Shown here piece after piece: positions 1 through 10,500 of a DNA stretch of 64,000 nucleotides (the stretch's first letter is position 1; every line of letters starts with the position of its first letter). Position numbers and translations under genes: made by a program. The DNA is taken from assembly GCA_022539475.1 (NCBI GenBank), contig VCMS01000013.1:1-64000 (forward strand), read 5' to 3'. Source of the DNA: Gracilaria domingensis. Its lineage: Eukaryota > Rhodophyta > Florideophyceae > Gracilariales > Gracilariaceae. Below the pieces are notes generated by a model, which ran no database searches, was not told the DNA's origin, and saw nothing but the letters and a program-made list of their open reading frames with translations.

Positions 1-1
1 C

Positions 2-687
2 ATTGACGAACGTGGTTGTTTTCGAGACTTGTCACAGGGGGTGATGTGGGCGACGTGGAGGGGAAAATGGAAGGACTCGGAGACTATAAGTTTGGTGTCT
101 CGGCGAAACATGGAGCTTTCCTGCGTTTCTCTGACGAGAGGGAAATTAAGGGTGCATTCAATGATCACACCCTTGACCACACTGTTGACGGACTACTGTT
201 CCTGGCAAGGGATTTGAATAGGAGGCATGGTATTGTGAATGATGATGACAAGGGGTTCGTGGAGACCAGAAGTGATAGTGGCCTTCCCAATTTCGTGTAC
301 AACAAACTGTGGCAGTGGAAAGAAGAAGTGGATTCTGCTATTGGGGACCTGTTGCAGAAGATGGATGCGTTTGTTATCTATCCCGGCGATAAAAGTTGCG
401 AAATTGTGGACAAGCGATACACAAAAGGAAGCGGAGGAGAAAATCTTGTGGATAATGAACCGAGATTTATTGATACGGATGACGTCGTGACGTTCGGAAG
501 TGCTTTGAGCGACGGGCCTTTGCATGAGGTAGGCGTGTACGGCGTTCACGTCAAAGAAGATTGTATCCCGCGTGGAGTACACAACCTGTTCGAAAGCGTG
601 GAGGATGTACATTCGACAATTATGTTGGTGGCTCTGTTGTACGGCTACGAGGAAAAGCAGCACGATAAAAACCACCAAGATTCATAA
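2..687 (+). CDS. HAD-superfamily phosphatase, 5'-incomplete paralogue
   Basis: This is the C-terminal two thirds of a HAD hydrolase of the Cof/sugar-phosphatase kind. The residues FGSALSDGPL fill the place of the last HAD acidic motif, and the protein aligns along its whole length with the gene at 740-1612 (shared SGLPNF.YN, EVDS/EVNS, VEDVH.TI, LYGY). The N-terminal DxDGT nucleophile motif would lie outside the window. Frame 2 from base 2 reads IDERGCF, which matches INARVGF of the paralogue, but the match then continues in frame 1 from about base 19. A one-base slip therefore sits at the TTTT run 19-22, and frame 1 has a TGA at 4-6. It is either a pseudogene or a homopolymer sequencing error. 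The substrate is unknown. Confidence 0.6.
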
Positions 688-739
688 AAGGGTATTGAGA
701 TATACACGACACTTTTATTACTGAGATCTCATATCATAG

Positions 740-1612
740 CTAAGTATTAAAGGCATCGTAGCACTTGAAACAAATTCCAAGAGCATTTCTAAACCTTTGA
801 CACTTGCATTTTCTGTACCCGTACAGTTCTGCCACCCTTCTGATGGTCTCATGCACGTCCTCCACGCCATCAACAAGATATGTTACCGCTGCTGGATGGT
901 CTTCTCCCTTCACATGAACTGCCAGGGTTGCCATTTCATATAGAGGGCCATCATTGGAAGCATTCCCGAAAGCAACGATTAAATGTGTGTCGAACTGGGG
1001 GTCGTTTTCAACCAAGGCTAGCGCCCCACTATTTTTCGTGAAACGAATGTCCCCTATGTCACAGTTTTCATCTTGAGGGTACGCAACCAGGTTCGGAAAG
1101 GATGTCAACACTTTTGAAATACCGGAGTTAACTTCTGTTTTCCACTTCGACAGTCCATTGTACGTGAAGTTAGGGAGTCCACTGTCTTTTCTAGTGCTCA
1201 CCACTGCTTGTTGACGCTCTTCGTGAAGTCCGTGCGATTCATTTAAGGAGAGTGCAAGTCTCTCAAGTTCGGCTGCACATCTTTCGTAACCTTCCCTGTC
1301 AAGGTCCTGATCAATTTCGGTACCATTGGATAATCTCACCCGTGCGCCTTGGTTTCCAGAGATGCCAAAAGTGTAGCCACCCAGGTGCTCCATGAAACTC
1401 TCGGCATCCTCTATATCTCGCCCAGTAGCAATTCCGAAACCAACGCGTGCGTTGATGTACTTCATGCATTTGACTGTTTCGGCAGGAATGTTCTCCCCAG
1501 CTCTTTTCAGAGTACCGTCAACATCACTAATCACGGCGTAGCCATTTTCGAATATTTCGTTAGCCAGCTGCTGAGGAGTTACTTCTTGGGCTCTAACTTC
1601 TGAGTTATACAT
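740..1612 (-). CDS. HAD-superfamily phosphatase
   Basis: A predicted Mg-dependent phosphatase of 290 residues. The N-terminal nucleophile motif reads VISDVDGTL (Asp-x-Asp), followed by GFGIATGRD (motif II region), a long cap segment, and FGNASNDGPL near the C-terminus (motif IV acids). The chosen ATG at 1612 starts MYNSEV, about 20 residues before the first strand; the frame is open upstream to 1711 but without homology support. The tail ends in a Cys-rich CKCQRFRN...CFKC stretch that the upstream paralogue lacks. It lies tail to tail with its own paralogue (stop codons 52 bp apart), which suggests an inverted local duplication. The family is Cof-like or sugar-phosphatase-like; no substrate can be named from sequence. 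Confidence 0.75.
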   Translation of the reverse strand: MYNSEVRAQEVTPQQLANEIFENGYAVISDVDGTLKRAGENIPAETVKCMKYINARVGFGIATGRDIEDAESFMEHLGGYTFGISGNQGARVRLSNGTEIDQDLDREGYERCAAELERLALSLNESHGLHEERQQAVVSTRKDSGLPNFTYNGLSKWKTEVNSGISKVLTSFPNLVAYPQDENCDIGDIRFTKNSGALALVENDPQFDTHLIVAFGNASNDGPLYEMATLAVHVKGEDHPAAVTYLVDGVEDVHETIRRVAELYGYRKCKCQRFRNALGICFKCYDAFNT

Positions 1613-1712
1613 GTTTTGAAAGCTTTCGAAAGGGTTCGTTTTGCAAATGGGTATGGGTATACGAATGAGAAGGATGTGATTGATGTTCACAAGGTGTTTC
1701 GTAGTATACAAA

Positions 1713-2239
1713 GAGTCTAAGAACGACCATATACGGGTATTGTAGTACTGTTTTAAAACGTTACTAGGAGGAGAAGTTTTTGCATCGATTTGAAGTAAAG
1801 AAAGGATGATTTAGTCATAAATTATATGTACGGGTTCAAGTGGGTAAAGAAAACTGTAAATATCTTTAACATGAGCTTAGAAATCAAGAAGAGTAAAACA
1901 ACCTCCATTATGGGTTGAAACCCATAAAAGGTTTACCTTACTTTATACGGGTGCCCCAAGTATTGCAAAGGCTTAGTTCTTCAGAAATATCACAATTTTT
2001 GTACTTGTTTCGTTACTAGTATCGTGCACTTTAATGATATGGAATGACCATTTTCTATCTAGCAAAATCTTAACGAAGTATTAGTGATAACGGATGTAGG
2101 ATTTAAAGGGGCATATTTGAACCACAGAAGGAAGAACAATATAAGTAATGTAATAGGAACAGGTCATTTCGATAAAGTAAATTTTATGTCTAACTATGTC
2201 TAAAAGGTTCAGAACACCGAAAAGTCATGTGTTCTAACC
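1713..2239. other. Intergenic, no gene seen
   Basis: AT-rich spacer upstream of the HAD gene and downstream of the ketopantoate-reductase-like gene. It has no long ORF, no tRNA-like fold and no repeat I can match elsewhere in the window. Confidence 0.5.
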
Positions 2240-3143
2240 TCAAAGCTGGGGGAATGGGGAGGGGGATAACTTTTCCTTAACAACGTTGACGTAGTTTGTA
2301 TGAAAAGGAGCGGGGTCACCGCCTACAATGTTTCTTTCTTGGCGGGAAAAGTCGTAGAAGTACGCGTTCCTAAACTGAAAGTCGGAGAAAGAAGTAGGGA
2401 AGCCAACGAGAGTTTTCCCATATGCAAGAAGTCGCCCAACGGTCTCTTCCAGGTTGAAAGTAGTAGCTGTCTTAAGCGAAACTATCTTCAACAGCTCTTT
2501 CATTATTGTGAGCACAACCGTACTGCACTCCGTAGCGACTACGTCCATAGGAATGAAACCTCTTGAGGCCCCGACGATGTTGAACGCTGATAGCCACACG
2601 AGCTTCTCATAATAGCTTACGAGAAATGTCTCTTCGTCGACAACCCCGCAAGTGAGACCCATAGACCTAAAACCTGTCTGCAACGTTGGAGGCCCACTTT
2701 CCTGTTGCGACAGTGAGACCATCCGGACTTTTAGGAGTGACACCATCCTGCGGAGCTGCGTTTCTTGAGGGGACACCAACGTATAGGACAACTTTTGAAC
2801 ATTTGTCCACACCAAGCTTCGAAAGCAATGGTATGATGTCTCCATTCTGGAAGAAAACGAGATTCTCTCTGAGCGAATAAGGGCAAGCCTGAATTACGGT
2901 CTCCAGGGTGTTCGTTCTTCCACAAACTAGTATCGGTACATCAGAAAGATGAGAGGTAGCAGCCATGCTGCAGAATTCGTGTGCGGAAATGACCGTATCT
3001 TCTCCGTTCGCCAGCATGGTACCTATACGCCCCCTTCCAACAATAACGGCCCGAGTCCTTCGGGCGGGAGATGAGGCCTGAGGGACGTCAGAGTATCTGG
3101 GACTCGGAGGCGGAGTCGGAGGCATGTCGGACTGGGAGTTCAT
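2240..3143 (-). CDS. 2-dehydropantoate 2-reductase-like protein, frameshifted
   Basis: ApbA/PanE-type NADPH-dependent oxidoreductase. The N-terminal Rossmann motif is AVIVGRGRIGTML after a Pro/Ser-rich leader of about 35 residues; the C-terminal half carries the helical YYEKLVWLSAFNIVGA segment typical of the ketopantoate reductase C-domain. The ATG at 3143 (MNSQSD) is the first sensible start. The two halves lie in different frames. ...GKWASNVADRF ends at a TAG at 2667-2669, and RSMGLTCGVVDEETF continues one base off. The shift falls on an AAAA run (TTTT on the coding strand) at 2669-2672, and dropping one T joins the halves. It is either a disabled gene or a homopolymer error. In pantothenate synthesis such enzymes reduce ketopantoate to pantoate, but relatives act on other substrates. 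Confidence 0.7.
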
Positions 3144-3545
3144 TGCAAGTGTTCGATTGTTTTTGTGTGACGATAAAAAGGGAAGATGGGGCGGAGAACT
3201 GCTGGGGTAAAGAGTGATACGTAAGTACAAACGGTTGGGAAGCGCAGAACGGGAACATGGTTCACTTTGTGAAAGTGAGCGAAATGTATGATATGTGATT
3301 GTACTGAATGAATGATAGGCCTTGTATGAGACGACAAGCCACAAAGTGTGATGATGTTTTATGAAAGGTAGGTGGAAGAGTAGAAAGTGTGCAATGAATG
3401 AAACTGATTTCGAACCTGAGTTGTAAAGTAGTTGTAAAGTACGATTTACGGGGAGCTTGAATACAGGATGAAAGGAGCCATTTTGGCTTCATAAATGACG
3501 TGAACGGGTTTTATAGCTTCAATCGGATTGCCATAATTAAAAGGA
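3144..3545. other. Intergenic, no gene seen
   Basis: Probable 5' flank of the reductase-like gene (minus strand). I looked here for the missing N-terminal half of the epimerase fragment that follows and found no matching translation in any forward frame. Confidence 0.45.
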
Positions 3546-3861
3546 TGGAGTTGGATTGCGCCCGAATACGTCTATAAAGGTCGTAGAAGCACTTATGAAG
3601 GAAGGAGTTGTAGACATGTTATTGTTGATGACGGTGGAGCCAGGGTTTGGAGGACAGGCGTTTATGGAGGGTGTTCTTGATAAGGTGCGACATGCAAGGG
3701 AGTTGTACCCAAGAATAGGGATACAGGTGGATGGAGGTATTGGACTGAGTACTGTGAAAGCAGTAGTGAAGGCCGGTGCAAACATTTCAGTTGCAGGATC
3801 TGCCATCTTTGGCTCGAGTAACCCAGCTCATGTCATAGCTGGTTTTCGAAAGGTTGGTTAG
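3546..3861 (+). pseudogene. Ribulose-phosphate 3-epimerase, orphan C-terminal fragment
   Basis: Encodes the last ~105 residues of a ribulose-5-phosphate 3-epimerase (Calvin and pentose-phosphate pathways). Clear family blocks are GLRPNTSIKVVE, LLMTVEPGFGGQAF (with the metal-binding MTVEPGFGGQ loop), QVDGGIG and NISVAGSAIF. The frame is closed by a TAA just before KDGVGLRP. The N-terminal half (about 120 residues with the first metal ligands) is absent from the preceding sequence, which is occupied by the reductase gene on the other strand. The start of homology after a run ending in AAAAG could be an old 3' splice site, so this may be an exon left by a rearrangement. It cannot fold into a complete TIM barrel. 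Confidence 0.75.
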
Positions 3862-3899
3862 AGATAGTAGCATAAAATTATTGTTTATTACATTGTTAC

Positions 3900-4270
3900 C
3901 TTTACGTGTTATCACGACTATATTCTCCGTCTCCATTGGAGATGTATTTCTCTTGTATGACAACCGGGAAAGGATGTGAGAGAACATAAATATATCCCCA
4001 GTGGACGCTGAGAGGGAGGATGAACTACTCTACGTGCTATCATTGTTACCCATCCGGTGTCGAGTGGTGACATATTCTTTTTTTGTCACAACCCACAAAG
4101 GATGTGACGGAAGAAGAACATGCCCCCAGTCGAGACAGAGGGTGAGCAACTCTAAGTACAATCACTAGTCCCTAGCTTGCCTCCACTGGCAATATCTTCC
4201 TGTTTTGCTATAACCATCGAGTGGGGTTATGGTGGAAGAGAAAAATATCGCCGGTCGAGGCGAGGTGGGT
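3900..4270. repeat. Three imperfect ~125-bp direct repeats with hairpins
   Basis: Three related units follow one another, with core elements near 3953, 4080 and 4200. Each has a ...GTGGnnAnATATTCTT-like stretch, then an NNNACAACC/TATAACC element, a short spacer and a partly complementary GGATGTGA/GGTTATGG element, then CCCCAGT-GA or its variant. In units 2 and 3 the arms differ but still pair (GTCACA with TGTGAC; ATAACC with GGTTAT). The repeats end ~220 bp before the ATG of the coiled-coil ORF. Confidence 0.5.
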
Positions 4271-4494
4271 GGGGACTATGTGAAGAGGGGACAGAGAGAT
4301 GGCGCTTAAATAGTGGAAGGTGCGGAGGTGTACAGTGGATGTTTTGGCGGGAAATGGGATGAGGGAAACAGGGACAATCATGGTGCTGGATATAGCCCGT
4401 GTGGTTGGACAGTGGGGGTGGACAGCACAGTTTAGCTCGATTGCACTGTATCGCAGCGGAAACTTCGATCCAACTACTACTTCTTCTTCTGAAT

Positions 4495-5424
4495 ATGTCG
4501 AACGGATACGTGAAGGATGAGGAGCTGTGGGTGCTGTTGGAGGGGAAGGAGGTACCGCAGACGCCGTCACCAAAGCGGGAAGAGGACGTGATTACGGCGG
4601 CTGGTCGGATGTCGCAGAAGAAGGAAGTGGCTGATGAAGGAAAGAAGTGTGAGGCGAGGAGAGGGGATGGTGATGAGGTGGAGAAGGGGGTAGAATTGGA
4701 GGTGGAGGGGGTCGCAATGGAGAGAAGGGGTGCGGTGCATCTGAGTCAGTTAGAGGTTGGAGACCAGATAGAGAGTGGGGGCGGAGAGGGTGACAGGGAG
4801 ATGCGGTTTGTGGGGGAGATGAAGGCGAGGGTGGGGATGTTGGGGTTGGTGATGAAGGAGCAACTGGACGATGGAATTGTGGAGATTGTAACGGAAATGG
4901 GCGGTGTGGTGCTGAGTGGGGGTGGTAGTGGTGTTTCGGTTGAGGCGATTTCGAGCCTGCGGAATTCGTTGTCGGTATTGGGAGTGGAGATGAGAAATCA
5001 TGTGTATGGGATAGTGGAGTGTGCGGGAAGGGAGGTTGGAGAGTTGCGGGAGGAGAATAGGGTTCTGAACGAGAGGTTGGACGTGCTGGAGAAGGAGGTG
5101 AAGGAGCTGTGCAAGAGGCAAAGATTGGTGGAAGAGGAGAGGGTGAAAGGAGGTGTGGAGGGAAAGACGGAGAAGGGAAGTGTGGGAAGGGTGGCGGTGC
5201 AGAAGGGGTCTCCTGTGACACCGAAGACAAAGGGTGGTGGGGTTGGGGATGGGAAGAGCCGTCTGAAGAAGAGGCGTAAGGAGATGAAGAAGGTGGAGGA
5301 GGAGGTGCTGCGGGAGGGAGTGGGAGCTCCGGTGGTGACTGGGTTTAGGAGTGCGGCGGAGGTAGCGCGGACTGCGAAGGGGATTCTGAGGGGACAGGAG
5401 GAGAGAAGGATGGGAGGGATTTGA
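4495..5424 (+). CDS. Unrecognised purine-rich coiled-coil protein
   Basis: A 309-residue protein that I do not recognise. From the ATG at 4495 it starts MSNGYVKDEELWVLLEG, has an acidic Glu/Gly-rich region, then a heptad-like helix (REENRVLNERLDVLEKEVKE, about residues 185-205) predicted to form a coiled coil. A basic stretch (KSRLKKRRKEMKKVEEEVL) and a conserved-looking tail, SAAEVARTAKGILRGQEE, follow. The coding strand is strikingly G-rich with G at wobble positions, unlike the host genes elsewhere in the window, so it may belong to a mobile element (ORF1- or gag-like). No RT or transposase domain follows it. The Pro-rich reading frame on the opposite strand is a by-product of this composition. 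Confidence 0.5.
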   Translation: MSNGYVKDEELWVLLEGKEVPQTPSPKREEDVITAAGRMSQKKEVADEGKKCEARRGDGDEVEKGVELEVEGVAMERRGAVHLSQLEVGDQIESGGGEGDREMRFVGEMKARVGMLGLVMKEQLDDGIVEIVTEMGGVVLSGGGSGVSVEAISSLRNSLSVLGVEMRNHVYGIVECAGREVGELREENRVLNERLDVLEKEVKELCKRQRLVEEERVKGGVEGKTEKGSVGRVAVQKGSPVTPKTKGGGVGDGKSRLKKRRKEMKKVEEEVLREGVGAPVVTGFRSAAEVARTAKGILRGQEERRMGGI

Positions 5425-6300
5425 AGCCGTTTTGGGGCGAGGCGGGTATACGAGAAGGGGGAGAGTTGTCCACCTGACTTCTACAAAATGAACGCGTGAT
5501 GGGCCAGAAATGGGTAAATAGCGGGGGTGGTGTGGACTGGGAAGAAGTGATGGGACGATTGAGGTGGGATGAATTGCGATTGGCATTGCAACATGGGAGA
5601 AAATGGAAACGCAAACTAGCACGAGTGCAGTTTTGAGAGAGGGTCGCGGAAAAGAGTGAATGGGGTGGTGCGGCGAAGTAGAACCTCTACAAAAACTAGG
5701 GGACCCAAGCACTAAACTGCGCGAAATGGAATTTAATATTCCAAAATTTCTTAATTTTTTGAGTGCCAGCCTCTGCTACCCCCTCGCGCGCCCCAAATAG
5801 CCCCAAAACTAGCTTAGTTTCCAAAGCGAACAGACTATATTCCACTTTGCAGAACACAGACGGTTTAGAGAACTAGCCCAGGGCGGTAAAACCCCAAAGT
5901 CCAACGAGCTAGAACAGCCAACTCACCACGTCAAGGCTGAAGATCAAAATTTGAATTGGTTACCCCGAGTTGGAATCGGGTTGGACTCGGGCAACACTTA
6001 TAGTTCAGGTGGCAGGACTGAACACTGTGATTTCCCGAACTTACTCCCCTCCACAATTGCACGAATCACCATCCAGAAGCCGGAAAAAATCCCCCCTGCC
6101 ACTGGGTTCATCTCCCGACCCCCTTTTGGATCATGGTACAGCTGCTTCAGTTTGCAAGCCCCTGTTGTTGGTATAAAAATACCTCAGGTAACAAAACTTG
6201 CCGAGTAGGGACAACCTATGAAAAAGGAAGCCCCAGATCGGTTCTTAACGGACTCTCCACAGAGGCCTACCTAAGTAGACTTGACTCTTCCTACAAGAGG
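5425..6300. other. Spacer at edge of the retroelement nest
   Basis: Two parts: a G-rich continuation of the coiled-coil ORF flank to about 5720, then a mixed sequence with an AT-rich stretch at 5725-5762. No convincing gene is present; short forward frames at 5951-6366 show no recognisable domain. It may be decayed retroelement sequence. Confidence 0.4.
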
Positions 6301-6749
6301 CGACCTACCGAGGTAGACCACCTCCCGGAGGACAGTTCTCTTAGAAAACTGGCCCCCTTAGTGTAACAAAGCATATAATAGATTCTGTGTACTCTGTTGC
6401 CCAAAAACTGGGAAAGTGAGCACAATAAATTGTGACTTGTCCATTGGGAGAAGCCGAGCCCCCCGCTACACATCAGACCTCTGCCTACGGTGTGATCAAA
6501 CGCATCGCCGGGACGAACGCCACTCCCCGTAGATTGGCCGGTATACATCCCAGTTGCCGTAGAAACACCACTAGAATCTGGTGCGAAGGGTACGTTCGAC
6601 GGAAGGCGAGGCACCGGTACATCGTCGTACAGGCCAGGAGTGAATAGATCGCCACCAATGGAAGCCATCTTCTCCAGTGCTGTGCGCTTCGCAAAAGTGA
6701 GAAGAGTACGCCGTCGGAAACCTCTGATAAGAGGCTTAGATTCAGTCAC
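6300..6749 (-). pseudogene. Fragment of the gag-like protein (second copy)
   Basis: The reading frame from about 6749 starts TESKPLIRGFRRR and contains VRPGDAFDHTVGRG. This is related in order and spacing to the N-terminal part of the large gag-like gene downstream on the same strand (LRNIGLRAFVRQ ... NPTRAFDHTTAPGRV). Similarity fades below about 6470. It lies ~210 bp after an LTR-like block (6960-7430) on the same strand, as a gag gene should follow a 5' LTR. It is a truncated second member of the same element family; its function is unknown. Confidence 0.4.
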
Positions 6750-6959
6750 GTGACAGCCACAGAGGCCTGGAAGAAGAACGGGGATACGTTAGCAACGAGC
6801 ACAACCACTGACGACCACACTGAGCCCAAGTGGGGCACGGCCAAGCTTTTATTAGGAATCAAGCGAAGGTGGATGAAATAAGGGAAGGTATCCTTTGGTA
6901 GTTGGGATTTGGTCGTCTTCAGTTGGTACTGCCGGGACGTCAGCGTCTAGGGGGGAGGC

Positions 6960-7430
6960 TGTGTAGTATTATGAGCCTTAAGTTGGTTTCCGGATGGTCA
7001 GTCATCGCTGGTGTGTGCAGGAGTGGCCCATCAGTGGTGCACGTGGGCCCTTGCCGGCCCCCATATGCCTATTTATTTTTAACTTGTATTATTTGTACCA
7101 TAGGTAGTATAGTTAGTACACGTGTTGCACTGCGTTACAGTGCACCACTCTAGAGGTTGAGGCACCTCGCAGCCGATATTTGGGTCGCTCGAGCTGCGCC
7201 TCCCTCCTGTGGTAAAGCTGGAGACCCTCTTGGCAACTACTTGACGCTCAGGTTAGTAAGTACCAACACCATTCAGGTTTTCAAGCCATCGCTACGTCGC
7301 TCGCCCTTTCCTGTAGGCACGACAGATAGCGCTCGCCCATTGCACCTCCTTACCAGTGGTCTCGCCGTTTTCCCTCATCCTTTGGACCATTCCTCCCCGT
7401 GGTTAGTGACCCGTGCCACTATACTACACA
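6960..7430 (-). repeat. LTR-like block B
   Basis: On the minus strand this 471-bp block begins TGTGTAGTAT and ends ATACTACACA, perfect short inverted ends with the TG...CA form of an LTR. A TATA-like AT-rich patch lies inside (7060-7110). It separates the two gag-like genes, so it could be the 3' LTR of the first or the 5' LTR of the second. The sequence after it (GCCTCCCC) resembles that after LTR-like block A (GACTCCCC). The 5-bp flanks do not match, so it is not a clean solo LTR. Confidence 0.4.
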
Positions 7431-7593
7431 AAAGCGCAGTGCCGCACGCTGCGGATCCCCCGCGTACCACCAAAGGGCACGCGCTGGCCCTCACAGGGGA
7501 TGATCGCACCGCAAACGCGCCGCGAACACGCGTCCTGCAAAGGCAAAATGGAGAAGCCGAAGCTCTTTACTGACTCAAACGAGCTGAAGCGCG

Positions 7594-10500
7594 CTACGCA
7601 TTCCGGCCACGGGTACGACGGCGACGACAAACCGCACTCGCGGGACCGTCGATATCCGATTCGGAAGACGTATTAGAGATCCCACCCTCCGCACGCGCAG
7701 GCAGTGAGCGAAACCCACTGGGACCACCTCCCACAAGGGAACCCGGAGTCTCCTCAGGAGGTTCCACAGTGTGGCCTTGCGCAGCGACCGCGGTACACGT
7801 TTCGGGATCAGCGGCGGTGGCAACAGACGGACGGTTGGCCCCCTCACCGGCGATATGTATCGTCGTGCGCGTGACCACTGCAGGCGGCTCCCAATTCTCG
7901 AGACATGGCCCTTCGGGACGAGTGCGTCTGAAGCTCAGAGCGTTCACTGCATCCTCTTCCCGATGCACGGCAATCCCAGCTAGGGTCACCATCCCGGACT
8001 CACCAACATTGTCGCTCCGCGAGACGAGCCCAGCGGTACCCAACGGGATTGCAGGCAGACCGAAACGGGAGCTAATATCTTCCAAGAGGTCAGCGGCGAG
8101 AACGTTCGCATGGCGAGCAATGACGCCCAACAGCGCGGTGCGGAGTCCCATGGCCCTCTAGGAAACAACGCGTAGCAGCGCAGAGTCACGAGGCCAGAGT
8201 CGGGCGGCAGTCAGAGCACCCAAGAGGGAATCCGGAGAATTCAAGCCCCTGTTCTGGCACTCCTCCTGTAGAGCGGCCAGAGCAGCATCAACCTCGGGAC
8301 TGAATGCACCACCCGGTGCTAGCTCGATGCCGGCGACGGACCCAATACTGTATGGGATGACGGGCGCAGGGGGAGCGGCAGCGGCCTCACTCCCAACAGG
8401 GCCTCCTGGCGCAATGGCGCTCGGCGCTGAAACGGAGCCCGCAGGGACTGCAGCTGGAACGAGAGCCGCAGGGGCGATATCTGGGCTAGCAGCCGGCACA
8501 TCCGCCACGCCTGGATCTCCCACGGGGATAGCCACGTCCGGAACCGGAGCAGCAGGACCCAACGGCGGAATGAGGGCATCGTCCTCGTCCTCGTCCACGC
8601 CATTCTGGCCCAACGTGTAGAGCAAAACGCCCGTTTGTGGGGATGCACTGAGGTGTTTTTCATAGTTTGTTGATCCGTTACCGGCTTCGACACCTCAGGT
8701 TATGAAAGGCTACTGTGATAGTGGCCCTATTTTGGGGTATGCCTAGGAAGGGTAGTATTTCTGCACACGTGTGCCAAGTTGGCCTGATAGCGGGTGCGCC
8801 GTGGCAAACCTGCCACGGGGGCACACCTGTAGTGTATTGGCCGGCAGCGCCGGATAGTTAGATATTTTAATTGATATTTTCAAGTACCGTATATAAGTGG
8901 CGGCACTTGCCGCCACTGTACGGGAAGTAAACCTCAACGAGGCCTTTGGCTCTGAGCTTCCTGCCGCTTGCGCACGGTCACAAGCCTCATCCTGGGGAAT
9001 ACCGCCGCAATTCCGGGCTGATCAACCAACCTCCATCTCTGAGGAGTACTAATCCGTCGTCACGGCACCTTTACTATCTATTCTATTGTTTTTACTTCCG
9101 TCTTACGGCTCTTCGATACTCTACCCTGTCATACAGGCTTGGCCCATTAGTTAGCCTCGGGACTTATTCCCGTTATCTCGAGTCAGTGCTCCGCAGTGCG
9201 GCTCGCTTGCTAATCTTTTGTCGTCCCATACCGTTGGGCTGGATACCACCACTCGCTGTGTCGCCGGAACCATCGGTACCTACGCCGATTCTACCCCATT
9301 TACCTCCGACTGCACGCCAGATCGGGGTCACCCTATCAGAGGGTTCTGTCGCTGCGCCTACCCCTGTAGGGAGCAGGGTTCGAACACCCCTGTCGGTGCT
9401 CTTCCTCGACGCGGCTGTTGTTTTCCCGTCACCGGGTTTGCACCACACAACGCGGCATCAGGATTGACTGGCATAGACGGACCCGTTGGGGGCGCATTGG
9501 GGTTCTCCAAGCACGCACTAACGATCCCAACCCTCAAGGACCAGTAATCCTTGAATTCCGCGTGTTCCGAGTTCGGCATCCTCTCCCCAACGGGACGATA
9601 CGGCGGCATGTTCGCGTACGCCTTACCATCGTCCTTCCCTGCAGGGTGTCGGGGCATATCGTGGTCCGCATCGGCCTCGTAGTCGTACCACAAGAACCCC
9701 GGTATTTGGGACCAATCAATACGGCAGACGTCGTCAAGCAAATGGCGAACGTCCGCGAAACCATAATTGGACCCACGCAAGATGTTCTGGACCCCAAGGG
9801 CGCGCGCATAGCGAGTGACAGCGGCCGGCAACGAGAACAACCGACCCTTCGGAGACTGTAGGTTGTCGTCGTGGTACAGGCGCCAATCGCGGCATTTTGT
9901 ACGCACCGGAACCCCATAACGGGCAGATTACAGCCACCCCATGAAGGCGAAGAGGACCCACTCCACGAAAAACACCTGCCAGACAGCATCGGTGAATGCG
10001 TTACGCGGCCCTAACATAAGGTTCGAGTAATACGCCGTGAACGACGGAGTCGGGATACCCATATAGCGGGAAACGGACATGATCTCGCTAATGGTAGCCC
10101 CATTTGGGATGTAATGTCGCGAACGCGCTTCCGCCGGCATGTCAAAATACTCCTGGTTGTGCCACCCGAATAGGAACTTGTGCACCTTCCTGATGCGGGC
10201 ATCGTCAGCAACGAATTCGCCCCAGTACTCCCGCTCGCGGAGCCAGTATATCTGGTCATAGGGGGGCTGGAACGCGATAACTCCGAGGAGACAGTGACCC
10301 ACCGGGGGGATCTTCATGCTTTCTCCCAGTTGAGTGTAATCGGCGTAAAGGCGACCGATGATGTCCGCCATTCGGTGCTGATAGGCGAGTTCTTCCTAAC
10401 AACGCGCAAACGGCATATCCGGCCGAAGGTTTCCGGTATCGACCGTGCGGATGTCCTGTGCAGGATTGACGGGCATATGACCCCAGCGAGCACGCCACGA

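Noticed and set aside
4592-5712. Long Pro/Ser/His-rich minus-strand frames opposite the coiled-coil ORF
   Set aside because: They mirror the purine-rich coding strand; composition alone explains the lack of stops.
9366-9390. GGGTTCGAAC resembling a tRNA T-arm
   Set aside because: It lies inside a solo LTR, has no acceptor or anticodon arm, and is altered in the sister LTR.
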